The position numbers were made by a program, and so were the translations under genes. A stretch of 64,000 nucleotides of DNA from Streptococcus sp. Marseille-P6264. Its GTDB lineage: Bacteria; Bacillota; Bacilli; Lactobacillales; Streptococcaceae. Within the stretch, counting starts at the first letter, position 1. Every line of letters starts with the position of its first letter. The stretch is taken from the NCBI RefSeq assembly GCF_902460355.1, contig NZ_CABPTO010000001.1, positions 434,001 through 498,000 of the forward strand, given 5' to 3'. The notes under the pieces are model-generated. The model was not told the DNA's origin and searched no databases. It saw nothing but the letters and a program-made list of their open reading frames with translations. This document shows, in pieces, positions 1 through 8,787 of this stretch.

Positions 1-975
1 TGGGATGACTTGGTTGACACCAGCTGTGAATGGACCTGGGAAGTTGGCTTTGTCCAAGTAAGTTGCTGGAACATCTACTGTGTCTTTGGTGTTGTCGGCT
101 ACGCCTTTTTGGACTTCAGTTGGCGTAGTCAAGCCATTCAAGTTGACATCCAAATCTTTTGTTGCGACAAGATTAGTCAAATCAGCCTTACCGTCTTTAG
201 CACCGTACACCTTGATAGTAGCTTTATAGCTTTGAGTGCCATTTTGTTTCAACAAGTCTAACAAGTCTTTGTCAGATTTACCTTGGGTGCCTGCCAAGTC
301 TACTTCATAGAAGTAGAGGCCTTTACCCAATTTTTCTACTGGTGGAAGAGCGGGGTTTTTAGCTGAACCATTGTCTGACCATGGAGCCTTGTCAGAGGCC
401 TTCAAGATAAGACGAGTCAACATACCGTCACCAGCGAAGAATTCGTATGGAATGACTTGGTTGACACCAGCTGTGAATGGACCTGGGAAGTTGGCTTTGT
501 CCAAGTAAGTTGCTGGAACATCTACTGTGTCTTTGGTGTTGTCGGCTACGCCTTTTTGGACTTCAGTTGGCGTAGTCAAGCCATTCAAGTTGACATCCAA
601 ATCTTTTGTTGCGACAAGATTAGTCAAATCAGCCTTACCGTCTTTAGCACCGTACACCTTGATAGTAGCTTTATAGCTTTGAGTGCCATTTTGTTTCAAC
701 AAGTCTAACAAGTCTTTGTCAGATTTACCTTGGGTGCCTGCCAAGTCTACTTCATAGAAGTAGAGGCCTTTACCCAATTTTTCTACTGGTGGAAGAGCGG
801 GGTTTTTAGCTGAACCATTGTCTGACCATGGAGCCTTGTCAGAGGCCTTCAAGATAAGACGAGTCAACATACCGTCACCAGCGAAGAATTCGTATGGAAT
901 GACTTGGTTGACACCAGCTGTGAATGGACCTGGGAAGTTGGCTTTGTCCAAGTAAGTTGCTGGAACATCTACTGT
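1..975 (-). repeat. Tandem 447-bp SSURE units, nearly identical
   Basis: The DNA repeats with a period of 447 bp (149 codons): position 1 matches 448 and 895. By eye the copies are essentially identical at nucleotide level. One difference I found is G at position 4 against A at 451 and 898, a silent Ile-Pro region change. Identity stops at about 975, where the N-terminal linker diverges. Such identity indicates recent duplication or gene conversion and makes copy number prone to change and to assembly error. Confidence 0.9.
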
Positions 976-1509
976 ATCTTTAGTATTCTCAGCAACGCCT
1001 TTTTTAACTTCCTCTGGAGTTGTTACTGATTGAGGAGTAGTCGCTTCACGGTCTTGTTTTGAAACTGCATTAGGAGTTGCCACTGGCTTAGCTTCTTCTT
1101 CTTTTGGTTTGTTAACTTCCGACATAACCTTTTCTTCTTTTGGTTCGTTAACTTCCGGCATAACCTCTTCTTCTTTTGGTTTTACAACTTCTTCCTTAGG
1201 AGCTAGGCTAGACTTGTCTGAAGAATTAGTCTCATCGACTACTTCCTTTGGAGTTGGAGTCGTCTGATTTGCAGGAAGAGCTGAATCTACAGCTTCTTTG
1301 AGAACTGTCTCTGGCAACTCATTCTTTTCTACTGATGATGAATCTACTTGAAGAACTGGAGCAGGAGTTGAAGTGAGAACATCTGCATGCACAGTGTTTG
1401 GTTGTCCAACTAGCAAAAAGAAACCACTAGCAACCACGACGGAAGCCACACCCACGCTTAAACGACGGATTGACCAACGAGTATACTTTTGATTTGGATT
1501 GAATTTCAT
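1..1509 (-). CDS. SSURE-repeat cell-surface adhesin (PavB-like), N-terminal part
   Basis: The gene runs off the left edge; 503 codons are visible from the ATG at 1509, which follows an AGGAG site. Residues 1-42 form a YSIRK-type signal peptide (WSIRRLSVGVASVVVASG, then a hydrophobic run ending VHAD), the kind that directs streptococcal proteins to septal secretion. A Pro/Glu/Lys-rich linker follows, with an imperfect 12-residue repeat (PKEEEVMPEVNE / PKEEKVMSEVNK). From about residue 175 come 149-residue units starting near VDVPATYLDKANFPGPF. I recognise these as SSURE repeats, which in pneumococcal PavB bind fibronectin and plasminogen. Two full units and part of a third are visible. A C-terminal LPXTG anchor is expected beyond the window but cannot be seen. 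The family call is good; the specific ligand is inference. Confidence 0.85.
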   Translation of the reverse strand, partial: MKFNPNQKYTRWSIRRLSVGVASVVVASGFFLLVGQPNTVHADVLTSTPAPVLQVDSSSVEKNELPETVLKEAVDSALPANQTTPTPKEVVDETNSSDKSSLAPKEEVVKPKEEEVMPEVNEPKEEKVMSEVNKPKEEEAKPVATPNAVSKQDREATTPQSVTTPEEVKKGVAENTKDTVDVPATYLDKANFPGPFTAGVNQVIPYEFFAGDGMLTRLILKASDKAPWSDNGSAKNPALPPVEKLGKGLYFYEVDLAGTQGKSDKDLLDLLKQNGTQSYKATIKVYGAKDGKADLTNLVATKDLDVNLNGLTTPTEVQKGVADNTKDTVDVPATYLDKANFPGPFTAGVNQVIPYEFFAGDGMLTRLILKASDKAPWSDNGSAKNPALPPVEKLGKGLYFYEVDLAGTQGKSDKDLLDLLKQNGTQSYKATIKVYGAKDGKADLTNLVATKDLDVNLNGLTTPTEVQKGVADNTKDTVDVPATYLDKANFPGPFTAGVNQVIP

Positions 1510-1713
1510 AGGATTCTCCTTTGGTTTGTTTTTTTATTGACTCTAGTATAATCCCCTAAGATTAAAAAGGAATAAGAAAAAATTAAAATTTTTCTTAAAT
1601 CCTTCTTATAAAATGCTTATATCGCCTTATCACTCATCAAAAACCAGATTAAAGTACTTCATCAAATATTCCTAGGCATCATCAGTAATCACCTACTACA
1701 ATTGACAATGAAT

Positions 1714-1740
1714 CAAAAAAATCCATCACTTTCGTGATGA
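1714..1740 (-). terminator. Intrinsic terminator of brnQ
   Basis: Minus-strand stem CATCAC / GTGATG with a GAAA loop, followed by a run of seven T. It begins about 10 nt after the brnQ stop codon. Confidence 0.75.
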
Positions 1741-1750
1741 ATTTTAGTTC

Positions 1751-3082
1751 TTATACTTCAAATTCAAATGCTTCACCTTTTTGCTTGTTTGGCAAAAGGA
1801 GCGAGAGCAAGATTCCAACCAGAGCCGGCAGCAACCAAGGTAGAGAAGCTTGTGCAAATGGCAGAGCATTGACCAGATTGAGAATTGCAGTTAGCTTGAA
1901 TTGTCGTCCCAAAATGCTAGCAAAAGCAATTAGCGTCACCACTGCTATGGCCAACTGCATTCCTGGTTTAGAAAGTGGTAAAAAGCGATTAACCATAACA
2001 ATCATGACAATTGTGATAGTAATAGGATAAAGAATCTCCAGAACTGGAACTGAATACTGGATAATAGCATTCAAACCAAGATTTGCAATAGCGAAACCAA
2101 CTAGCGTAAAAATGGTTGCATAAACCTTATAAGATACTTTCGGGAAGGTATTGTGGAAAAATTCGCCAGTTGAGACGATGAGTCCCGCTGTAGTTGTAAA
2201 ACAGGTCACCGTTACCATAATTGCTAGGAAAATTTGAGCCATTGGACCAAAGATGGCCTGAGTTGCAGAAGACAAAACAGAGGCCCCTACGTTTGCACCT
2301 TTCGGCAAATTCGCTAGATCAAGTGGGAAGTGATTTCCAAGGAAGGCCAAACCGATATAAAGAACGCTAAAGCCCAGCGCCACAAGGATACCCACGATCC
2401 AAATAGTAGAAATATATTCTTTTTTATTCTTGAAACCGAGCTGGTTGAGTGTCGTCACAGCGACCACACTAAAGGCAACTGAAGCCAAAGCATCCAGAGT
2501 ATTGTAGCCCTGAAGAAAGCCTGCTCCGAAAGCTGAAGCAGCATATTCCGCTGTTGCTTCTTGAGGAGCCGCAGATCCATATTTAATAGCACCTAGTACA
2601 ACCAAAACTACAATCAAGAGGGCAAAAATTGGTGTTAGATAACGACCGATACTATCAAGGATATTTGAGGGATTGAGGGCGATCAGATAGGCCAAAGCGA
2701 AATAGAGCAGCGTGAAGGCAAAAAGCCAAATAGTGTGAGAACCTGCAGGCAACATAGGCTCAATTCCGACAGAAAAGGCAGTGGTCGCCGTCCGAGGAAT
2801 GGCAAAGAAGGGACCAATTGAAAGGTAGAGGGCTACCAAGTAAGCAACCGCAAACCAAGGGGCAATCTTTTTCGAAATTTCATCAATATAACCCTTGGGA
2901 TTCAAAGTACCTATAATCAAGGTTAGAATAGCAATACCGACACCTGATAGGACAAAGCCTCCAATAGCTGGCCCAAAATTTTGACCAGATTCCAAGCCCA
3001 GCTGAGGTGGGAAAATCAGGTTACCGGCTCCGAAAAACATTCCAAATAAAAGCAGGCCGGTTAGGGATCCTTTTTTTAACAT
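1751..3082 (-). CDS. brnQ: Branched-chain amino acid : cation symporter BrnQ (LIVCS family)
   Basis: A 443-residue integral membrane protein with about 12 hydrophobic segments. The start reads MLKKGSLTGLLLFGMFFGAG, the typical BrnQ N-terminus whose FGMFFGAGNLIFPP motif is characteristic. It imports leucine, isoleucine and valine with Na+ or H+. An open frame extends 18 codons further upstream. I chose the third of three consecutive ATG codons (3082) because GGAG lies 6 nt before it and the extra residues do not resemble the family. The gene stands alone, followed by its own terminator. Family call is firm; ion and substrate preference are from the family. Confidence 0.92.
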   Translation of the reverse strand: MLKKGSLTGLLLFGMFFGAGNLIFPPQLGLESGQNFGPAIGGFVLSGVGIAILTLIIGTLNPKGYIDEISKKIAPWFAVAYLVALYLSIGPFFAIPRTATTAFSVGIEPMLPAGSHTIWLFAFTLLYFALAYLIALNPSNILDSIGRYLTPIFALLIVVLVVLGAIKYGSAAPQEATAEYAASAFGAGFLQGYNTLDALASVAFSVVAVTTLNQLGFKNKKEYISTIWIVGILVALGFSVLYIGLAFLGNHFPLDLANLPKGANVGASVLSSATQAIFGPMAQIFLAIMVTVTCFTTTAGLIVSTGEFFHNTFPKVSYKVYATIFTLVGFAIANLGLNAIIQYSVPVLEILYPITITIVMIVMVNRFLPLSKPGMQLAIAVVTLIAFASILGRQFKLTAILNLVNALPFAQASLPWLLPALVGILLSLLLPNKQKGEAFEFEV

Positions 3083-3283
3083 CATCATCTCCAGTCTTTT
3101 TAAGATTTTTCCATTATACAGATAAATACCTTTCATTGCAAGATTTTTGAAATGAAAATTACATTTTCTTAGTATTGGAAGGATTCGGTAGATTTGATGC
3201 GATTTATTTCAAAACAACTCGAGACCTTCTTTTTGTAATTCGATTTATTTCATATTAAATAACTTTTTTATTGGATATATTTA

Positions 3284-3292
3284 TGTTATACT
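3284..3292 (+). promoter_or_regulatory. Extended -10 promoter of the YdcF-like gene
   Basis: TGTTATACT is an extended -10; the -35 region (3264-3269) is poor. It lies 30 nt before the ATG at 3322. Because it falls inside the longer possible reading frame, it supports the shorter start. Confidence 0.6.
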
Positions 3293-3321
3293 GGTTAAAA
3301 GTTCATTTGCGAGGTTTTATT

Positions 3322-4305
3322 ATGGTACTTCATCTAGTCTGGCTTATCCCTGCTGCTATATTTGCTCTATTATGTTATCGAGAACCCAGAAGTTTATTCA
3401 ATGCTTATCTCCTGACCTTCACTCTTATGATGATGGGAATTGTTTTAGCAGGTTTTACCATTGTTAGTCTTGAGCGATTTATTGGCTATACACCAGCTAT
3501 TATCTTGTTTTTGGCAATACCCTTTAGTGTTTTCGCTTCTACTGTTTATTTGCTTTTTAATGGTCGCAAAATGGTGCAGCTAGAGGGGCTTAGATTGGCC
3601 AATCTACTATCGCTTCTCTACGGCCTAGCTATCGTGGGGGTGGGTCTGTTGCATTTTTTCGCTCCACGATCATTTCTTGCAAATTTGATTTCCTTCGCTG
3701 ATCTGCTCCTATTTTACGGAACCTTTCTCTATCTTTCCTATATCATCTACGACTTCTTTTTAAATATCTTTCCAATCAAGAAAGAGCCCCAGACTATCAT
3801 TATCCTCGGCTCAGGATTGTTTGGGGACAAGGTACCTCCCCTACTGGCTCAACGATTGGATAAAGGGCTAGCCATCTATGAGAAGTTTAATCGGAAGCCA
3901 GTCATCATTGTTTCTGGCGGTCAAGGAGATGACGAGTTAATTTCCGAAGCAGAGGCCATGGCAGGATATTTGATGGAAAAAGGAGTCCCAGCTGACAGTA
4001 TTCTCCTTGAAAATAAATCTCGCACGACGTTTGAAAATCTCACATTCAGTAAGCAGCTTATGCTAGCACATGGACTGGAGCAAGATCGGGTTGTCCTTGT
4101 CACAAATTCTTTCCATGCGCTACGTGCTGGCATCTATATGAAACAGGTTGGTCTCAAAGGCCGCAGTATTGGTTCTCGCACGGCCTTCTATTTTCTTCCC
4201 TCAGCTTGGATCCGAGAAACTGCTGGCTTAATCCGTATCTACTGGAAATGGCATGCTTTTATCATCGGAAGTCTGCTGCTTCGCTACCTTTTCTTCCTAT
4301 TTTAG
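3322..4305 (+). CDS. Membrane protein with C-terminal YdcF/SanA (DUF218) domain
   Basis: A 327-residue protein. The first ~150 residues form about five or six membrane helices. The C-terminal half is a DUF218 domain: IIILGSGLFGDKVPP at its start, then VSGGQGDDE, a SRTTFENLTFS segment and VTNSFHALRA, which together are the family signature. Members with this layout are linked to envelope functions, but the reaction is not established. The start at 3322 is chosen over 3271 because GAGG lies 7 nt upstream and a promoter -10 lies between them. Monocistronic; not obviously linked to its neighbours. Confidence 0.82.
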   Translation: MVLHLVWLIPAAIFALLCYREPRSLFNAYLLTFTLMMMGIVLAGFTIVSLERFIGYTPAIILFLAIPFSVFASTVYLLFNGRKMVQLEGLRLANLLSLLYGLAIVGVGLLHFFAPRSFLANLISFADLLLFYGTFLYLSYIIYDFFLNIFPIKKEPQTIIILGSGLFGDKVPPLLAQRLDKGLAIYEKFNRKPVIIVSGGQGDDELISEAEAMAGYLMEKGVPADSILLENKSRTTFENLTFSKQLMLAHGLEQDRVVLVTNSFHALRAGIYMKQVGLKGRSIGSRTAFYFLPSAWIRETAGLIRIYWKWHAFIIGSLLLRYLFFLF

Positions 4306-4317
4306 ACATTATTTTCA

Positions 4318-4346
4318 TTGTAAAAATCCTTATAAAAAGGTATAAT
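4318..4346 (+). promoter_or_regulatory. Sigma-A type promoter of the B3/B4 gene
   Basis: -35 TTGTAA at 4318-4323 and -10 TATAAT at 4341-4346, 17 bp apart. The ribosome site GGAGG is at 4364-4368. Confidence 0.8.
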
Positions 4347-4375
4347 CAAGGTAAGAAAAAAATGGAGGTCCGTCT

Positions 4376-5062
4376 ATGATGAAATTTACCATTGATCAAA
4401 GTTTAGCAGAACTTGGCATTAAGAGTGTGGTCCTTGGCATTGCTAAAAACGTTGATCCTCAAGCACCTTTATCAGAAGCCTTTCTCCAAAAACAGAAGGA
4501 AGCCGAAAACTGGGCTTTAAACTGCAATCTAGCAGAAATCACTGACCATCCGACTATCCAGGGCTACTGTGATTTACTGCAGAAAGTGGGGCGCAGTGTT
4601 AAAAAGAACCCACCAACTGTACCAGCTCTGATCCGCAATATCCAACACCGCGGCTCCATTCCAAGAATTAACAGTGTCATTGATATTTATAATGTGGAAG
4701 CCCTGCATTCTCTTCTGGCTATCGGTGGGCATGACCTTGATAAAATCGGTGATGAGATTGAGTTTACTGTCAGTCAGAAGGACGATGTTTTCCTCCCTAT
4801 CTTATCCAAAGAAAAGCATGTAGCTCCGACTGACTATGTCTATCGAGATGAAAAAGGCATCCTTGCTTGGCTTGATGTCCGTGACAGCGACCTTTATAAA
4901 TTTGATGATAGCACCAAAAATGCCATTTTCATTATCCAAGGAAATGCCCATACATCTGTCCAAATGCGACTAGACGCCCTCGAACGCATTCACCAAGATT
5001 TAGCGGCAGCCATGCCAAATCTCGAATTTGAAACCCATGTCATTCAAGTAGACGATCTTTAA
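4376..5062 (+). CDS. B3/B4 domain protein (tRNA-editing-like domain)
   Basis: A 228-residue soluble protein made of a single B3/B4 domain, the fold of the editing module of phenylalanyl-tRNA synthetase beta. Recognisable parts are RNIQHRGSIPRINSVIDIYN and the C-terminal half with VYRDEKGILAWLDVRDSD. Stand-alone members are common in Firmicutes; a role in clearing mis-charged tRNA or in amino-acid metabolism is suggested by the fold only. The start is ATG 4376 or the next codon, ATG 4379; both suit the GGAGG site. It has its own promoter and terminator. Confidence 0.82.
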   Translation: MMKFTIDQSLAELGIKSVVLGIAKNVDPQAPLSEAFLQKQKEAENWALNCNLAEITDHPTIQGYCDLLQKVGRSVKKNPPTVPALIRNIQHRGSIPRINSVIDIYNVEALHSLLAIGGHDLDKIGDEIEFTVSQKDDVFLPILSKEKHVAPTDYVYRDEKGILAWLDVRDSDLYKFDDSTKNAIFIIQGNAHTSVQMRLDALERIHQDLAAAMPNLEFETHVIQVDDL

Positions 5063-5114
5063 GCAACTTTTCACCCGACAAGCTTTTGAGGTAAAAACCC
5101 ATCAATTATAAATC

Positions 5115-5146
5115 AAACAGGAAACTCAGCTGAGCTTCCTGTTTTG
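5115..5146. terminator. Bidirectional terminator between convergent genes
   Basis: Stem AAACAGGAA / TTCCTGTTT with the palindrome CTCAGCTGAG inside it. T-rich flanks occur on both strands, so it can serve the B3/B4 gene (+) and the ABC exporter operon (-). Confidence 0.75.
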
Positions 5147-5151
5147 TATGT

Positions 5152-6924
5152 CTAGGCTTCTTTCTTATCCGAAAATTGGCTCATATACAAGTCATGATAG
5201 AATCCCTTGTCGGCCAGTAGCGACTCGTGATTGCCCTGCTCAATGATTTGTCCATCCTTGAGCACCAAAATCTTGTCTGCTTCTTGGATAGTAGACAAAC
5301 GGTGTGCAATGACAAAGCTCGTCCGCCCCTGCATGAGAGTTTTCATTGCTTTTTGAATCAAGAGCTCCAAACGAGTATCCACTGAAGAAGTCGCCTCGTC
5401 CAAAATCAGAATCTTAGGATCTGCCAAAAGCGCCCGTGCAATTGTCAGGAGTTGCTTTTGACCTAGCGAAATATTGCTAGATTCCTGATTCATTTCCATA
5501 TTGTAGCCACCTGGTAAGGTGCGGATAAAGTGATCCACATTGGCTGATTTGGCTGCTTCTACAATCTCCTCATCGGTAGCATCAAGGTTACCAAAGCGAA
5601 GATTTTCCTTGATAGTTCCTTCATAAAGCCAAGCGTCCTGCAGAACCATACCAAATTGCTTGCGATAGTCTTGACGCGATAGCTGACGAATATCGTGACC
5701 GTCCACGCTGATAGATCCCTTGGTCACATCGTAGAAACGCATGAGCAGGTTGATCAGGGTCGTCTTACCAGCTCCGGTCGGCCCGACAATAGCCACCATT
5801 TCACCCGGCTGGACTTCCAGATTAAAGTTGCGAATCAGCGGCTTGTCTGCCACATATTGGAAGTCTACATCTTTGAAGCTGACTTGACCAGTCAAGTCCT
5901 TGTCTAGCTGGATAGTATTATCCATGACTTCATCTGGCTCATCCAAAATCTGGAAAATCCGATCCAGCGAAGACTTGGCACTCTGGAGCTGACCTGCCAG
6001 CTGAGTAAGGTTTTGGATGGGTTGATTGACCTGCCAGACGTACTGGACAAAGGCCTGCATATTCCCGATAGTCAGCTGACCAGCAATAACCTGCAATCCG
6101 CCTACCAGAGCTACGATGAGATAGGTTAAATCAGAAATCGCATTAAGGACGGGCATCATGAGCCCTGAGATAAAGCTGGCTTTAAAGCCGACTTCCTGTA
6201 ATTTTTGAGTAATAGCTCGAAAATCCTCAGCCGAAGTCTCTTCCCGACCATAAAGCTTGAGAACATTAAAACCTGACAGATTTTCCTGGACGAAGCCATT
6301 CATAGCACCCAAAACATCCGCCTGCTGCTTAAAGTAAGGCTGGGATTTTTTGAGGATAATTCTTGCTCCCAAATAGGTCAGAGGAATGCTGACGATAACG
6401 ATCAAGGCCAGCTGGACATTCAGGTAAAGAACCATCCCAATGACCAAAATCAGGGTCATGACGGCATTGACCACCTGCAAAAAGCTTTGTTGAAGAGCAT
6501 TGGAGACGGTCTCCACATCGCTGGTAAAGCGCCCAATCAAATCACCAAATTGGTGCTTGTCAAAGTACGAAACAGGAATTTGATTGATCTTATGACTAAG
6601 CTCATTGCGCATGTCGCGAACGGTGCTCTGCACAGCATTGGTCATGAAATAGTTAGAAAAGTATGAACCAATCTCATAAAAGAGGGCACGAATAAAGTAG
6701 AGCAGCATGATCCAAGCCACATAGCTGCTATTGATGGCTGCACCGGGCACTCCCTTAGCCATATCCAGCAGATTTTGCGTCAGCTCAGTGATAGCAAGCC
6801 CTAGGACAAAAGGCTCTAGGACACTCATGACCACGCTGACAATCTTGAGGAAGACTGCAAGAAGTACGGCTGCTTTATAGACTTTTAGATAGCCCCATAA
6901 GCGGACAAAACTATTTTCTTTCAT
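5152..6924 (-). CDS. Heterodimeric multidrug ABC exporter, catalytic-site subunit (EfrB/SatB-like)
   Basis: A 590-residue half-transporter: six membrane helices (residues ~15-310), then an ATPase domain. Visible motifs are Walker A GPTGAGKTT (381-389), Walker B ILILDE with the catalytic Glu510, and the switch histidine in AHRLSTI (541). The signature is degenerate: ISLGQ (485-489) instead of LSGGQ. It pairs with the next gene (9-nt gap, GGAGGAAGAG ribosome site), whose defects are complementary, as in EfrAB, LmrCD or SatAB heterodimers with one active and one degenerate ATP site. It probably expels drugs or other hydrophobic compounds; the substrate is not shown by sequence. Confidence 0.88.
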   Translation of the reverse strand: MKENSFVRLWGYLKVYKAAVLLAVFLKIVSVVMSVLEPFVLGLAITELTQNLLDMAKGVPGAAINSSYVAWIMLLYFIRALFYEIGSYFSNYFMTNAVQSTVRDMRNELSHKINQIPVSYFDKHQFGDLIGRFTSDVETVSNALQQSFLQVVNAVMTLILVIGMVLYLNVQLALIVIVSIPLTYLGARIILKKSQPYFKQQADVLGAMNGFVQENLSGFNVLKLYGREETSAEDFRAITQKLQEVGFKASFISGLMMPVLNAISDLTYLIVALVGGLQVIAGQLTIGNMQAFVQYVWQVNQPIQNLTQLAGQLQSAKSSLDRIFQILDEPDEVMDNTIQLDKDLTGQVSFKDVDFQYVADKPLIRNFNLEVQPGEMVAIVGPTGAGKTTLINLLMRFYDVTKGSISVDGHDIRQLSRQDYRKQFGMVLQDAWLYEGTIKENLRFGNLDATDEEIVEAAKSANVDHFIRTLPGGYNMEMNQESSNISLGQKQLLTIARALLADPKILILDEATSSVDTRLELLIQKAMKTLMQGRTSFVIAHRLSTIQEADKILVLKDGQIIEQGNHESLLADKGFYHDLYMSQFSDKKEA

Positions 6925-6933
6925 CTCTTCCTC

Positions 6934-8670
6934 CTATTCTTCTGTTAGTGATTGGCTATTGAGCTGGGAATTGGCAATTTCGCGATAGATGGCATTATTT
7001 TCCATCAGCTCCTCATGCCGGCCGCGACCCACGATTTCACCCTTGTCTAAGACAATGATTTGATCCGCATCCATAATGGTTCCGACCCGCTGAGCCACGA
7101 TGAGAACCGTTGCATCCTGCGTCTCTTCCTTGAGTCGGCGGCGCAAAGTAGCATCCGTCTTGTAGTCCAGAGCCGAGAAGGAATCATCAAAGATATAAAT
7201 ATCCGGTTCCTTGACAACCGCACGCGCAATGGACAGACGCTGCTTTTGACCACCAGATAGATTGCTGCCGCCTTCAGCCAAATGCGTCTCGTAGCGCTCT
7301 TCTCTGCTCTCGATAAAGTCGCGAGCTTGAGCCACATCCGCTGCTTGATTGAGCTCCTCAGAGCTAGCATCTTCCTTACCATAGCGGATATTTTCAGCGA
7401 TCGTCCCGGTAAATAGCAGAGCTTTCTGCGGGATAAAGCCAATCTTCTGACGGAGGGCCTTGAGATTATAGGCGCGGACATCCACACCATCCACCAAAAT
7501 CTTGCCCAAGGTCACATCATAGAAACGCGGAATCAGCTGAACCAAGGAAGACTTACCAGAGCCTGTTGAACCGATAAAGGCGATCGTTTCCCCTGGCTTG
7601 GCCTTGAAAGAAATATTATGCAGGACAGGATTTTCTGTCTCACCTGGATAGGCAAAGGTTACATTGTCAAATTCCAAATAGCCATGAGTCGCAGTTTCCG
7701 TGATCCCATTCTCATTTGGATCGATGGAAATCGGCATATCCATAACTTCCTTCAGCCGCTCGCTAGAGACCGCTGTCCGTGGATACATGGTAAAGAGACT
7801 GGATAGGAGCAGGAAGGACAGAAGAGCATGGAAACTGTACTCGATAAAGGCAACCAAATCCCCGATTTTCAGCTCACCGCTGCCTAGTGGTTTCAGAGCA
7901 AACCAGACAATGGCCACAATCATGGCAATGATAATCTGCACAAAGAGAGGCTCCGTCAAACCTGTCAATTTAAAGAGACGGTTAGAATTCTCCGCATAAA
8001 TTTCATTTTCATTGGCGAAGCGCTCTTCCTGAAAATCCTCACGGGCAAAGGCTCGAATGACCCGCAGACCGGTCAGATTTTCCCGAGCATACTGGTTGAT
8101 CTTGTCCAACGTCTTCTGCTGCTTTTCAGACAAGGGACGCGTCTTGACTGCCACATACCAGACTACGATTGCCAAAAAAGGCACTGAAATCGCCACAATC
8201 CAAGCCATGGACGGACTGGTCAGGAAAATCATGAGGATAGACGACAGCATCATGATAGGCGTGATAGCTCCCATCTTGAGCGTTTGCTCAGCAAACTGCA
8301 TAAGGACAAAGGCATCACTGGTAATCCGCGTCACCAGCGAAGAAACGCCAATCTGCTCGTACTCATGATGAGAATACTCCTGTAGCTTGTCATAGAGATC
8401 ATTCCGCATATCCCGCACCATACTGGTCGTTAATTTTCCAGCGGCATAGGAAAGGACGATCCGCCCTAAAATCCCAAGTATAATAACCAGCAGCATGATA
8501 AAGCCCCAGAAATACAGGCGTTCCTGATCGCCCTGGTTGATCCCTTCGTCAATCATGCGCGCCAAAACTGTTGGCAGCCCTAGATTGACCACTACAAAAA
8601 AGATGGCCGCCACAAAATCCAGCACCAGCCACTTGGGGTAGCGTTTCAAATAAGACCAAATGTAAAGCAT
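6934..8670 (-). CDS. Heterodimeric multidrug ABC exporter, degenerate-site subunit (EfrA/SatA-like)
   Basis: A 578-residue half-transporter, first gene of the exporter operon. Membrane domain to ~310, then an ATPase with Walker A GSTGSGKS (367-374) and an intact LSGGQ (471-475). The Walker B is IYIFDD: Asp496 replaces the catalytic Glu. The H-loop reads AQRVGTI, with Gln527 in place of His. These substitutions mark the degenerate ATP site of heterodimeric exporters. An open frame continues 48 codons upstream, but GGAGGG lies just before ATG 8670 and a promoter sits inside the extension, so the shorter start is right. The leader carries an attenuator-like pair of hairpins. Confidence 0.9.
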   Translation of the reverse strand: MLYIWSYLKRYPKWLVLDFVAAIFFVVVNLGLPTVLARMIDEGINQGDQERLYFWGFIMLLVIILGILGRIVLSYAAGKLTTSMVRDMRNDLYDKLQEYSHHEYEQIGVSSLVTRITSDAFVLMQFAEQTLKMGAITPIMMLSSILMIFLTSPSMAWIVAISVPFLAIVVWYVAVKTRPLSEKQQKTLDKINQYARENLTGLRVIRAFAREDFQEERFANENEIYAENSNRLFKLTGLTEPLFVQIIIAMIVAIVWFALKPLGSGELKIGDLVAFIEYSFHALLSFLLLSSLFTMYPRTAVSSERLKEVMDMPISIDPNENGITETATHGYLEFDNVTFAYPGETENPVLHNISFKAKPGETIAFIGSTGSGKSSLVQLIPRFYDVTLGKILVDGVDVRAYNLKALRQKIGFIPQKALLFTGTIAENIRYGKEDASSEELNQAADVAQARDFIESREERYETHLAEGGSNLSGGQKQRLSIARAVVKEPDIYIFDDSFSALDYKTDATLRRRLKEETQDATVLIVAQRVGTIMDADQIIVLDKGEIVGRGRHEELMENNAIYREIANSQLNSQSLTEE

Positions 8671-8694
8671 AATCCCTCCATTTTCTATAACAAT

Positions 8695-8746
8695 AAAAAA
8701 GCACTGAAGAGTACTTTTATACAGAAAAGAGCGCGCAAATGCACGC
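8695..8746 (-). promoter_or_regulatory. Leader with two hairpins and an intrinsic terminator: putative attenuator
   Basis: In the ~80-nt untranslated leader of the exporter operon, a GC-rich hairpin (GCGTGC / GCGCGC, loop ATTT, 8731-8746) is followed by AAAGTACT / AGTGCTTT with loop CTTC (8698-8717) and a T run (8695-8700). The second is a good intrinsic terminator located before the first gene, so most transcripts should stop unless it is opposed. Attenuation of drug-exporter operons by ribosome stalling is known in Firmicutes; that it happens here is inference. A short GTG-started frame overlaps the hairpins but has no clear ribosome site. Confidence 0.65.
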
Positions 8747-8758
8747 TTTATTAAGAAT

Positions 8759-8787
8759 ATTATAGCAGAAATATGAAAAATCGTAAA
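8759..8787 (-). promoter_or_regulatory. Promoter of the ABC exporter operon
   Basis: -10 TATAAT at 8764-8759 extended by TGC, with -35 TTTACG at 8787-8782 and a 17-bp spacer. Transcription should start near 8752. Confidence 0.78.

Noticed and set aside
10..708. Two identical plus-strand 83-codon frames in the repeat array
   Set aside because: They are antisense shadows of the SSURE repeat gene and repeat only because the gene does; no ribosome site.
1..975. Possible CRISPR-like regular repeats
   Set aside because: The period is 447 bp without spacers and it is in-frame coding sequence.
7047..7490. 147-codon minus-strand frame inside the exporter gene
   Set aside because: Different frame within a well-supported ATPase domain; composition is not protein-like.
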